DNA of 14,649 nucleotides, taken from positions 1 to 14,649 of the forward strand of contig CAYIRQ010000022.1 of the NCBI GenBank assembly GCA_964365905.1. Direction: 5' to 3'. Under the pieces are notes generated by a model, which was not told the origin of the DNA, did not search any database, and saw nothing but the letters and a program-made list of their open reading frames with translations. This document shows positions 6,537-12,643 of this stretch, piece by piece. Source of the DNA: CAYIRQ01 sp964365905 (GTDB lineage Bacteria; Patescibacteriota; Gracilibacteria; Peribacterales; Peribacteraceae). Both the position numbers and the translations under genes were made by a program. Numbering within the stretch: position 1 is the stretch's first letter; the number at the start of each line of letters is the position of its first letter.

Positions 6537-7301
6537 ATGCGAATGCCAAAAACCCTCATTACCGCACTTCTCCTCTCACTGGCTCCGACAGTGCATGCGA
6601 GCTTTTATGCGGAGTACATGCAGTACCCCAAAGCAATTCGTATCAATACATTTTCAGAGCGCCTCTCATACTATGAATTCGGAAAAAAGATGAGAACATT
6701 CGTCGTATCGACAGGTGATGAGGGTCACCCCACGCCCCTCGGCAGATTTCGCATCATCTCCAAGAACGAACGGATGCTCTCAAAATCCGCCGGTGTCTAT
6801 ATGCCCTACTGGATGGAATTCCTCGATGGGAAATATGGCATTCATGCGCTTCCCGAAAATGCCCAGGGAGAGCTTGCAACGACTGCGGCCATCGGTGATG
6901 AGGCGGGAGGCGGATGTGTGCGGCTATCGAAGCAGGATGCGGAAAAACTGTATACATGGGCCGAGCCAGGCACAGTCGTTCTCACGGGTTATGACGTGGA
7001 AGAATACGCATCGCCCGTTAAAGATGTGGACGTCATCCGCAAGTATTTCCGGCTTATCAATGCATCTGATTATGCAGGTGCTTACGCACTGCGTGCAAAT
7101 CGGAAGATCCCGCTTGAAGAGTTTGAGGAAATGTATCGGCACGTTGCTGTCCGTATCCGAAAAATAGAATTTCGAGATGAAAGGTATTTGGTGGAAACAT
7201 CTCTTTCAAAAAAAGGCGGCGCTCTCCAGCGGGTGCAATCTGCCTTTCAGGTTTCCCTCGGAAAAATCATGAGATCCTTCGTTGTGAAGCGCCTTCCCTG
7301 A
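6537..7301 (+). CDS. Secreted L,D-transpeptidase-like (YkuD) protein with unusual active-site motif
   Basis: YkuD-family enzymes form 3-3 peptidoglycan cross-links or attach proteins to it with a catalytic cysteine. The 254 residues start with a signal peptide (MRMPKTLITALLLSLAPTVHA, cleavage probably after HA). The catalytic domain spans about 25-160: RTFVVSTGDEGHPTPLGRFRI, YWMEFLDGKYGIHALPEN (H103) and GGGCVRLSKQDAEKLYTWAEPGTVV with Cys127. Most relatives have S/T-H-G-C; here the Ser and His are both Gly, so activity may be altered. Residues about 165-254 form a separate domain (YFRLINASDYAGAYAL...EEFEEMYRHVAV) resembling NTF2-like accessory domains. There is no Shine-Dalgarno site, and the second ATG at 6543 is an alternative. 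It lies 3 bases before tsaB, so the two are probably cotranscribed. Confidence 0.85.
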   Translation: MRMPKTLITALLLSLAPTVHASFYAEYMQYPKAIRINTFSERLSYYEFGKKMRTFVVSTGDEGHPTPLGRFRIISKNERMLSKSAGVYMPYWMEFLDGKYGIHALPENAQGELATTAAIGDEAGGGCVRLSKQDAEKLYTWAEPGTVVLTGYDVEEYASPVKDVDVIRKYFRLINASDYAGAYALRANRKIPLEEFEEMYRHVAVRIRKIEFRDERYLVETSLSKKGGALQRVQSAFQVSLGKIMRSFVVKRLP

Positions 7302-7304
7302 CGC

Positions 7305-7955
7305 ATGCACATCCTCTTCTTCGATACCGCAAGTGCCGAACCCTCCCTTCTCCTCTCCACAGAGGAAAAGATATTGGTGCGAAAGATGCTGCCAAAGCAG
7401 GGGGAGAGTCATATCACAAGATATTTGGAAGAAGCCCTGAAAGAAGTTGGGTGGCGCTACGAAGATCTCACGCACATCGCTTGCATCGCGGGGCCGGGGG
7501 GATTTGTGAGCGTGCGAGTGGGGATCACAATGGCAAATGTGCTGAGTCATTTTCTTGGTACCTCCCTTGCAGGAGTGCACTTGAGTGAGCTGTGGGAAGC
7601 GCGCGTCTCCTCACCCTACTCTCTCCCGGTGGGAGAGGGGTTCTACTGGCTGCACTCCACCCGAAGAACACAGCTCTTTATAAGAAACTTGTGCCCTTCG
7701 GGACGCTCCGCGTGTCATCCTCAGAGTGACATTTTGAAGTACTCCGAGCCCGTTCTCATTGATCTCGAAGAGGCAGCCACGCTGGAAGGAGCATACGTCG
7801 GCGAGCTCATCGAGGAGCATCGAAAAGCGTTGCCCGGTTGTACTCCGGTTTCTCCAAGTTCCATCAAAGCACTGGAAGAGGTTCTCCCTTCATTTCTTTC
7901 AAAACTTTCATACAAGCAGGAACAGCTCCTGCCTTGGTACGGAAGAGAGGCATAG
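7305..7955 (+). CDS. tsaB: tRNA threonylcarbamoyladenosine synthesis protein TsaB, with repeat-derived insertions
   Basis: TsaB is the scaffold partner of TsaD in making t6A at position 37 of ANN-decoding tRNAs. The N-terminal ASKHA half is clear: ILFFDTASAEPSLLL, GESHITRYLEEALKEVGWRYEDL and the family signature GPGGFVSVRVGITMANVL. The C-terminal half is divergent. In it, residues about 102-112 (SSPYSLPVGEG) come from a palindromic repeat and about 129-145 from a second element; between them FYWLHSTRRTQLFIRNL is the expected strand region. At 216 residues it is near normal length because the tail is short. The start ATG lies 3 bases after the L,D-transpeptidase stop, so reading may be coupled. 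It ends 7 bases from the convergent nusA stop. The other t6A genes are not in this window. Confidence 0.9.
   Translation: MHILFFDTASAEPSLLLSTEEKILVRKMLPKQGESHITRYLEEALKEVGWRYEDLTHIACIAGPGGFVSVRVGITMANVLSHFLGTSLAGVHLSELWEARVSSPYSLPVGEGFYWLHSTRRTQLFIRNLCPSGRSACHPQSDILKYSEPVLIDLEEAATLEGAYVGELIEEHRKALPGCTPVSPSSIKALEEVLPSFLSKLSYKQEQLLPWYGREA
7609..7640. repeat. Palindromic repeat inside tsaB (CTCTCCC/GGGAGAG hairpin)
   Basis: Begins CCTCACCCTACT and continues into CTCTCCC-GGT-GGGAGAG, a 7-bp hairpin extendable by a G-T and a C-G pair. It is in frame, encoding SSPYSLPVGEG. The sequence is the kind found dispersed in other bacterial genomes, known to me from memory only. No second copy lies in this window. 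Confidence 0.7.
7691..7739. repeat. Second repeat-like element in tsaB
   Basis: Contains a CCCTTCGGG mini-hairpin (7694-7702) and TGTCA...TGACA (7713-7717, 7727-7731). The GTGTCATCCT module is shared with the repeat at 6372 in the glycosyltransferase gene. It is in frame, encoding about CPSGRSACHPQSDILK, where relatives are expected to have a shorter loop. Confidence 0.55.
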
Positions 7956-7960
7956 TGGGA

Positions 7961-7985
7961 GGTTAGGGTTGGGGTTGGGGTTGGG
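7961..7985. repeat. Telomere-like hexamer array with G-quadruplex pattern at the tsaB/nusA junction
   Basis: GGTTAG (7961) is followed by three GGTTGG units. The plus strand has four G-runs of 3, 4, 4 and 3, separated by TT (7966-7985), a standard G-quadruplex pattern. It encodes the QPQPQP end of NusA and supplies its TAA stop. It lies in the only spacer between two convergent genes. Confidence 0.8.
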
Positions 7986-9180
7986 ATTCGACTTGAGGCA
8001 CTTCTGCAACTGCTTCCGAACCCGACTCCAAACCCGAATCCTCTGTTCCTTGCACCTGAATCGTCGCAGGGGCACCGTCACCCCGAAGTTCCGCGAGCTT
8101 CGCCTGGAACGTGGGGAGCTCCTCATAGTTATACATATCGAGCTCGTATCCCGTGAGCTCCGTCGCGAGGTGAATGTTCTGTCCCTTTTTCCCAATTGCG
8201 AGCGGACGTTGCGCTTCTTCCACAAAGACCGCTGCGCGCTTTTTCACCACTCTCCCCTGATCATCCGTGTACGCGTTGTCGTTCACAATAATGACTGCGG
8301 AGATCGATGCGGGCTGGAGCGCCGTTGCAATGAGTCTGATCGGATCATCGGACCACTCGATCATATCGACACGCTCTCCATTGAGCTCCTCCATGACAGC
8401 ACGGATACGAACGCCTTTTTGCCCCACGCACGCACCGATCGGATCAATGCGTGGATCGGTACTCTTCACCGCAACTTTACTGCGGAAACCCGGATCGCGC
8501 GCGATTGCCATCACCTGCACGTCGCCATTGCGCACTTCGGGGATCTCGAGCTCGAGGAGACGTTTCACGAGATTCGGATGGGTGCGGGAAATGCGAAGCT
8601 GCGGCCCTTTCGTCGTCATCTCCACGCGATCGAGGTATACGCGGATGCGCTTTCCCGTGTAGTAGTGTTCCCCGGGAATTTGCTCGCGCCACGGGAGAGA
8701 AACCGTGTTCTTCTCAATTTCGAGCGTGACCCAGTTTGGCTCCACCTTTGTGACAGTCGCCGTGAGCAACTCATCTTCTCTGTCTTTAAACATTTCGAAG
8801 ACCGCCTTCTTCTCTGCTTCCTGAATCTTCTGGAGAATCACCTGCTTCGCCGCTTGCGCGGCAATGCGGCCGTAGCCAACGGGGGTGACGTCGATTTCGA
8901 TTTCATCCCCCACCGAGACATCGGGCTTGAGCTTCCGCGCGTCTTCGAGTCCAATCTCAATATTCTCGTTCTCCACCTCCTCGACGATCTCCTTCACAAG
9001 GAGAATCGTCGGCATGTCCTGGTCCTCGCGGAGGACGACACGGATCTCCTGCTCTTTATTTCCGTAATCTTTACGATAGGCGGTCCCGATAGCCTGCTTT
9101 ACGGCTTCGAGCACGTGCTCGTGCGAAATGTTTTTTTCGGCACAAATCTGATTAATGGCTGCGATGAACGATGCGCGCAT
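7963..9180 (-). CDS. nusA: Transcription termination/antitermination factor NusA
   Basis: Binds RNA polymerase and nascent RNA to modulate pausing, termination and antitermination. The 405 residues include the N-terminal polymerase-binding domain (about 1-125: FIAAINQICAEKNISHEHVLEAVKQAIGTAYRKDYG), an S1 domain (about 130-200: GTATVTKVEPNW-like region with PWREQIPGEHYYTGKRIRVYL), KH1 (about 210-275: PRIDPIGACVGQKGVRIRAVMEEL) and KH2 (about 285-345: RPLAIGKKGQNIHLATELTGY). An acidic, repetitive tail follows, ending in QPQPQP encoded by the hexamer array. No C-terminal acidic repeats as in E. coli NusA. It stands alone, without rimP or infB. The ATG at 9180 has no Shine-Dalgarno site. The leader contains a terminator-like hairpin, a possible route for autoregulation. 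Confidence 0.97.
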   Translation of the reverse strand: MRASFIAAINQICAEKNISHEHVLEAVKQAIGTAYRKDYGNKEQEIRVVLREDQDMPTILLVKEIVEEVENENIEIGLEDARKLKPDVSVGDEIEIDVTPVGYGRIAAQAAKQVILQKIQEAEKKAVFEMFKDREDELLTATVTKVEPNWVTLEIEKNTVSLPWREQIPGEHYYTGKRIRVYLDRVEMTTKGPQLRISRTHPNLVKRLLELEIPEVRNGDVQVMAIARDPGFRSKVAVKSTDPRIDPIGACVGQKGVRIRAVMEELNGERVDMIEWSDDPIRLIATALQPASISAVIIVNDNAYTDDQGRVVKKRAAVFVEEAQRPLAIGKKGQNIHLATELTGYELDMYNYEELPTFQAKLAELRGDGAPATIQVQGTEDSGLESGSEAVAEVPQVESQPQPQP

Positions 9181-9187
9181 AACTGAA

Positions 9188-9208
9188 AATGAAGAATGAA
9201 GAATGAGA
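9188..9208. repeat. Heptamer tandem repeat (AATGAAG)3 in the nusA leader
   Basis: AATGAAG at 9188 and 9195, then AATGAGA at 9202. It ends 7 bases before the nusA start codon on the minus strand, where it reads as a TTCATTC-type array in place of a ribosome-binding site. Confidence 0.8.
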
Positions 9209-9210
9209 AA

Positions 9211-9244
9211 CTCAAAAACCCAGCCTCAGGCTAAACCTGAAGCT
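9211..9244 (-). terminator. Terminator-like hairpin in the nusA 5' leader
   Basis: On the minus strand AGCTTCAGG (9244-9236) pairs with CCTGAGGCT (9230-9222) around TTTAG, with eight of nine positions paired, followed by GGG and five T (9219-9211 region). This resembles an intrinsic terminator about 30 bases before the nusA ATG, so it would act as an attenuator of nusA or stop transcripts coming from the right. The T-run begins three bases after the stem, so strength is uncertain. Confidence 0.5.
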
Positions 9245-9281
9245 TTGTAGACTCATCTCCGATGACAAACATAGTCTACAA
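9245..9281. repeat. 9-bp inverted repeat between nusA and ahcY
   Basis: TTGTAGACT (9245-9253) and AGTCTACAA (9273-9281) are perfect reverse complements with a 19-base loop. The dyad sits in the divergent nusA/ahcY intergenic region, beside the terminator-like hairpin. It could be an operator, or a second leader stem competing with the hairpin. Confidence 0.6.
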
Positions 9282-9310
9282 TGCCTCCCCATTCCTTGCA
9301 AGGGAAAACT

Positions 9311-9319
9311 TGATACACT
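9311..9319 (+). promoter_or_regulatory. Probable extended -10 promoter of ahcY
   Basis: TGATACACT fits the TGnTANNNT extended -10 form and lies 30 bases before the ATG. It resembles TGATACAGT upstream of tRNA-Asp (12598) and TGCTATACT upstream of the exchanger (minus strand, 12552-12544). No good -35 box is visible. Confidence 0.4.
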
Positions 9320-9349
9320 GTCCCATGTTTTTTCCTCCCCATACGTTCC

Positions 9350-10600
9350 ATGTCACATGTGGCAAACCCGGCTCTCGCCCCCCAAGGGCGCCTGAACCTT
9401 GAAATAGCGGAAAAACGCATGGGGGCGCTCCGGCGCATCGGCGAGAGGCTGAAGAAGGAGCAGCCTTTTCAGGGCCTCACGATTGGCATGGCGCTCCATG
9501 TGACGAAAGAAACGGGAGTGCTCGTTCGCACGCTGGTCGCTGGTGGAGCCCGCGTTGCAGTCACGAGTTGCAACCCCCTGAGCACTCAGGATGATGTTGC
9601 AGCGGCACTCGCGGAGGAGGGTGTGCTCATTTGGGCATACAAGGGAGAAACCAAGAACGATTACTACAAGTTTCTGAATGCGGTGATCGATGCGAAGCCC
9701 GACATCACGATCGACGACGGGTGCGATCTCGTCACCGAAGTCCATACAAAGCGCACGGAGGCTCTCTCTCATCTTCTCGGCGGATGCGAAGAGACGACGA
9801 CGGGCATTATTCGTCTCCACTCCATGGAACGAGATGGCGCGCTGAAGATCCCGATGATTGCCGTGAATAATAATAAGACGAAGCATCTCTTCGATAACTT
9901 TTACGGCACCGGGCAATCCACTTGGGACGGCATCCTGCGTTCGACGAACATCCTCGTCGCGGGGAAAACGGTCGTCGTTTGCGGCTACGGGAGTTGTGGG
10001 AAAGGGGTATCGCTCCGCGCGCAAGGGCTCGGTGCGAATGTCATCGTGACGGAGGTGCAACCTCTTGCCGCACTCCAGGCCGCGATGGATGGCTTCCGGG
10101 TGATGCCACTGCTGGAAGCCGCCTCCCTTGGGGAAGTCTTCGTCACTGTCACGGGAGATCTGCATGTCATCCGCATGGAACACATTGAGCGCATGAAAGA
10201 TGGCGTGATTCTCGCGAATGCCGGTCACTTCGACAGTGAAATCGATCTCCAATCCCTCGAAGCGAGCGCCCGTCGCAAGCGACGCGTCCGCCACTTCCTC
10301 GATGAATATCTTCTCTCCTCTGGAAAAGTCGTCTACGTCGCAGGGGAAGGACGCCTCGTGAACCTTGCTTCCGCTGAGGGGCATCCATCGGAAGTCATGA
10401 GCATGAGCTTCTGCGGGCAAGCACTTGCCTGTGAGTACCTCGTGAAGAATCGCGGCAAACTCCCGGCGAAAGTGATTGACCTTCCGGAGGAAATGGATGA
10501 CCTCATCGCGCGGTTGCAGCTCGAGGAAATGGGAATTTTCATCGATTCCCTGACGTCGGAGCAGGAGAACTATCTCAAAAGCTGGAAAGAGGGAACGTAG
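9350..10600 (+). CDS. ahcY: Adenosylhomocysteinase
   Basis: NAD-dependent, reversible hydrolysis of S-adenosylhomocysteine to adenosine and homocysteine, which removes the inhibitor left by methyltransferases. The 416 residues contain GMALHVTKETGVL (H50), CNPLSTQDD, DDGCDLV, EETTTGIIRL, the substrate Lys/Asp in KTKHLFDNFYG, and the NAD-binding loop GYGSCGKG (212-219). GHFDSEID follows, with H293, and EGHPSEVMSMSF, with H345. FYGTGQSTWDGI, with Thr where the eukaryotic enzyme has Cys, and the lack of a KPDHYRY-like C-terminus resemble the archaeal/Thermotoga-type subgroup. That resemblance is from memory and needs a tree. Length is normal for that type. The ATG at 9350 has no strong Shine-Dalgarno site. 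The product appears complete. Downstream is a hexamer array that starts right after the stop codon. No methionine-cycle partner lies nearby. Confidence 0.97.
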   Translation: MSHVANPALAPQGRLNLEIAEKRMGALRRIGERLKKEQPFQGLTIGMALHVTKETGVLVRTLVAGGARVAVTSCNPLSTQDDVAAALAEEGVLIWAYKGETKNDYYKFLNAVIDAKPDITIDDGCDLVTEVHTKRTEALSHLLGGCEETTTGIIRLHSMERDGALKIPMIAVNNNKTKHLFDNFYGTGQSTWDGILRSTNILVAGKTVVVCGYGSCGKGVSLRAQGLGANVIVTEVQPLAALQAAMDGFRVMPLLEAASLGEVFVTVTGDLHVIRMEHIERMKDGVILANAGHFDSEIDLQSLEASARRKRRVRHFLDEYLLSSGKVVYVAGEGRLVNLASAEGHPSEVMSMSFCGQALACEYLVKNRGKLPAKVIDLPEEMDDLIARLQLEEMGIFIDSLTSEQENYLKSWKEGT

Positions 10601-10665
10601 GGCAAAGGCAAGAACAAGGGCAGGGAGTAACATTCTTCTTGCCCTGGCCCCAGCCCCAGCCCTTT
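10601..10665. repeat. Two hexamer arrays in the ahcY-lipoprotein spacer, second with G-quadruplex pattern
   Basis: Array 1: GGCAAA, GGCAAG, AACAAG, GGCAGG (10601-10624) starts at the first base after the ahcY stop. Array 2: CCCTGG, CCCCAG, CCCCAG, CCCTTT (10642-10665); on the minus strand it has four G-runs with 2-3 base loops. AGGGCA (10617-10622 region) can also pair with TGCCCT (10640-10645), giving a weak hairpin with no T-run. Confidence 0.7.
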
Positions 10666-10681
10666 GTTATGCTTTCAATGC

Positions 10682-11047
10682 ATGAAAAAGGGATTCCTCT
10701 GTCTCTCACTTCTCCTCCTCGTTTCCTGCAACCTGAGGGCACAGCTTCTTGGCGGAGGAAGAGAATTCACATTTACAAAAACCTATGCCCTCCAGAGTGA
10801 ACAGCACGCCTTTAAGGTCACATTCGCCGTCAATGAGGGGAAGGTGACTGGACTTGCTTTCGAACCACAGACGAGTACTCCTTCTGAGCATGGCCAGCAG
10901 AACGCATTCTCCGCAAATGTTCGGCGGTATGTGCTGGAGAGAGCCCCCACGGAAATCTTCCTCCCGCAAGTGATCGGCGATGCGTCACCCGAACTCATCG
11001 GTGCATTCCGGGGCGCTGTGGAAGACTTACGAACAGCAGCTCCCTAA
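10682..11047 (+). CDS. Small lipoprotein, FMN-binding-domain-like
   Basis: A 121-residue exported protein. It starts MKKGFLCLSLLLLVSC with a lipobox (LVSC, Cys16), predicting lipid attachment after signal peptidase II cleavage. The mature part begins NLRAQLLGGG and has a beta-rich region FKVTFAVNEGKVTGLAFEPQT, then FSANVRRYVLERAPTEIFLPQVIGDASPELIGAFRGAVEDL. The order, with V/I-rich strands, a loop of polar residues and a GDAS-xx-AF helix, resembles small FMN_bind domains, but the flavinylation Thr motif (SGAT) is not present. The function is therefore unknown and the resemblance tentative. The ATG at 10682 is preferred to a TTG at 10664, because the latter would put MLCFQC before the signal peptide. 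The stop overlaps the stop of the convergent ferredoxin gene by 4 bases (11044-11047). Confidence 0.75.
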   Translation: MKKGFLCLSLLLLVSCNLRAQLLGGGREFTFTKTYALQSEQHAFKVTFAVNEGKVTGLAFEPQTSTPSEHGQQNAFSANVRRYVLERAPTEIFLPQVIGDASPELIGAFRGAVEDLRTAAP

Positions 11048-11346
11048 AGTTCCACCGGTTTCACCGTGACATCACCGTACACCTGCATTTGACACCCAAG
11101 GCGGGTATCGGGTCCCTCCACCCCCATATTCACCTCTTTCTCGTTCACCGGACTCACGGCTTTGCTATCGATCGCAGCCTGTCCTCCCTGCACTTCGCAC
11201 GAGCACGTCGTGCAGAAGCCGTTTCCACCGCAGGCATGCTCCATGGGGATTCCGTTCTCGAGCGCGATTTGGAGGACGGTCTTCCCACTTTCTGCTGTCA
11301 GCTTCTTTACTTGTCCATCCTGAAGGATAAAGGTGATGTCTGGCAT
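11044..11346 (-). CDS. [2Fe-2S] ferredoxin, adrenodoxin-like
   Basis: Soluble electron carrier. The 100 residues show the cluster ligands C39-x5-C45-x2-C48-x36-C85 (ACGGNGFCTTCSC and RLGCQMQV), the spacing of adrenodoxin/Isc-type ferredoxins. The N-terminus MPDITFILQDGQVKKLTAESGKTVLQIALENGI is the normal beta-grasp start. The extra cysteine C50 is not a standard ligand. A GTG at 11367 would add seven residues (to MTVSFPP), but the ATG at 11346 fits the family. It is the last of three leftward genes, 22 bases after the small ORF. The redox partner is not in this window; iron-sulfur assembly or a reductase elsewhere is possible. Confidence 0.93.
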   Translation of the reverse strand: MPDITFILQDGQVKKLTAESGKTVLQIALENGIPMEHACGGNGFCTTCSCEVQGGQAAIDSKAVSPVNEKEVNMGVEGPDTRLGCQMQVYGDVTVKPVEL

Positions 11347-11368
11347 TGGGGGGAAGGATACCGTCACT

Positions 11369-11533
11369 CTACAAGTGCAACCAGAGCTCGACGGGATTAC
11401 CCTGCTTCGGCACCGAAAAGGTATCTGCGAGCCGGAAGTGTGTCACAAGGTATTCACAGGCGGACTTTCGGCGATCGTCATTGTTGCTATCACCAAGGCA
11501 GCCAAATCCTCTCGCTCGCGCGGGGGAATCCAT
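11369..11533 (-). CDS. Small unknown protein (54 aa) between exchanger and ferredoxin genes
   Basis: No recognised family. The ATG at 11533 begins 8 bases after the exchanger stop codon and the TAG at 11371-11369 ends 22 bases before the ferredoxin ATG, so it fills the gap in a leftward three-gene set. The product starts MDSPARARGFGCLGDSNN and ends TFSVPKQGNPVELWLHL. It has two cysteines (C12 and C26), a charged DDRRK stretch, and a tail rich in hydrophobic and aromatic residues; no signal peptide or membrane segment. The codon pattern (GCG, CGA, CTC, GAT) matches neighbouring genes. No frame on the other strand there is more convincing. It could instead be untranslated spacer, but a complete frame between two cotranscribed genes favours a real gene. 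Confidence 0.6.
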   Translation of the reverse strand: MDSPARARGFGCLGDSNNDDRRKSACEYLVTHFRLADTFSVPKQGNPVELWLHL

Positions 11534-11541
11534 AGTGCCAG

Positions 11542-12522
11542 CTAGAGCGCAATGAAAATTTGAATGGCAACGATCGAGAGGTATCCCAAGAGTAGTATAG
11601 CTCCCTCCGGTCGCGAGACCGTGTGCTTCGTGAGTAGAAAAAAGAAGAGTAGGAAGCTCATGATAATGAGCGCGGGTAGTTCAAAGGAAAGCCAGCGACT
11701 CGAGATTGCAACCGGTGAAAGCATGGCCGCAATGCCGAGCGTCACAAGGAGCGTGAAGACGTTCGCTCCGAGCGTCTCGGAGACAGCAATGTCCCCCATT
11801 CCTTTCTTTGTCGCTTGATACGCTGCAAAGATATTGGGGAGTGACGGCCCGAGCGCTCCGATCGTGAGACCAATAATGAGTTCATCAATGCCGAAACTTC
11901 CCGCAAACCAGATAAGTTGCGAGGAAAAGATGTGAGTGCCGAAGAGGAGCATCGCTGTCCCCAGAGAAAAGGATGCCCATCCAGATTTGAGTTTCCCGAA
12001 ATTGATCCCAATGAAATCAAGCTCCATCTCGATTTCCCGCATATCCTCACTGCGCTGCTCCAATGTTTGTTCCCGTTCCTGAAGAAAGATATTTGTGAGG
12101 TAGGGAATGAAGAGCAGGAGCAACGCTCCACCCTCTAATCGTGTGATTTCTCCACTGGCTCCGATTGCGAAGATAAGAATGGGTATGATGATTGAGAAAA
12201 TTCCGTCCCGAAGAATGATCGTTCTTTTTACTCTCAGAGGCCGAATAATGGCACAGAGGCCCGTCATGAGACCGATGTTACAGATGATCGACCCGAGGAC
12301 GACTCCGAGCGCAATTCCGGGGTATCCCTGGAGCGTTGCAAGAACAGCAACGAGGATTTCCGGAAGGCTCACCGCAACCGAGACGAGAATGAGCCCCACC
12401 GCAACGCCCGATACGCCGAGTCTCCGTGCAATAGGGATGAGAGAATCCGTCAGCCAGTCCGACCCCTTGCCCATGAGGATAATACCGAGAAGTGTGAGGA
12501 GGAGAGCAGAAAGAAGACTCAT
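11542..12522 (-). CDS. CaCA-superfamily sodium/calcium exchanger-like membrane protein
   Basis: Inner-membrane cation antiporter, usually exporting Ca2+ (or other cations) in exchange for Na+ or H+. The 326 residues contain about ten membrane segments in two halves. The first alpha-repeat reads VSLPEILVAVLATLQGYPGIALGVVLGSIICNIGL and the second ALGPSLPNIFAAYQATKKGMGDIAVSETLGANVFTLL; E in SLPEI is the ion ligand, but the second repeat has SLPN rather than SLPE, an asymmetry. A polar loop, EREQTLEQRSEDMREIEMELDF, separates the halves. I prefer the ATG at 12522 over one at 12567, because the extended -10 motif at 12552-12544 lies between them. Ion specificity cannot be assigned from sequence. 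Followed after 8 bases by the small ORF. Confidence 0.9.
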   Translation of the reverse strand: MSLLSALLLTLLGIILMGKGSDWLTDSLIPIARRLGVSGVAVGLILVSVAVSLPEILVAVLATLQGYPGIALGVVLGSIICNIGLMTGLCAIIRPLRVKRTIILRDGIFSIIIPILIFAIGASGEITRLEGGALLLLFIPYLTNIFLQEREQTLEQRSEDMREIEMELDFIGINFGKLKSGWASFSLGTAMLLFGTHIFSSQLIWFAGSFGIDELIIGLTIGALGPSLPNIFAAYQATKKGMGDIAVSETLGANVFTLLVTLGIAAMLSPVAISSRWLSFELPALIIMSFLLFFFLLTKHTVSRPEGAILLLGYLSIVAIQIFIAL

Positions 12523-12543
12523 GGCATGGGAGAATGAATGCTG

Positions 12544-12552
12544 AGTATAGCA
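12544..12552 (-). promoter_or_regulatory. Extended -10 promoter of the exchanger gene
   Basis: On the minus strand TGCTATACT (12552-12544) is a good extended -10. Expected transcription start is near 12537, giving a leader of about 15 bases before the ATG at 12522. It supports the shorter start. No clear -35 hexamer. Confidence 0.5.
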
Positions 12553-12577
12553 GAAGACAATAATCATTCCCTCTTCG

Positions 12578-12606
12578 TTGGCTCAACTTCCACACTCTGA
12601 TACAGT
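12578..12606 (+). promoter_or_regulatory. Probable promoter of tRNA-Asp
   Basis: TTGGCT (12578-12583), 17-base spacer, then TACAGT (12601-12606) with TGA immediately before it, so extended -10 as well. Four of six bases match consensus in each hexamer. Transcription would start about 30 bases before the tRNA at 12644. Confidence 0.45.
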
Positions 12607-12640
12607 TTAAGTAGTTCGTTCATTTTCCACACTGTATCGG
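12597..12640. repeat. Inverted repeat upstream of tRNA-Asp
   Basis: CTGATACAGT (12597-12606) pairs with ACTGTATCGG (12631-12640): eight exact pairs plus a G-T and a G-C, with a 24-base loop. It covers the proposed -10 element and ends 3 bases before the tRNA. It may be a regulator dyad or a structure in the pre-tRNA leader. Confidence 0.6.
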
Positions 12641-12643
12641 TAT

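Noticed and set aside
7759..9186. 475-codon plus-strand open frame
   Set aside because: It is antisense to nusA, whose protein is unmistakable; the antisense product is rich in His, Arg and Leu without any known motif.
9353..10633. 426-codon minus-strand open frame
   Set aside because: Antisense to ahcY, which has all its family motifs. The open frame results from the codon pattern of ahcY.
11089..11535. 148-codon plus-strand frame
   Set aside because: Antisense to ferredoxin and the 54-residue ORF; the ferredoxin cysteine motif decides the strand.
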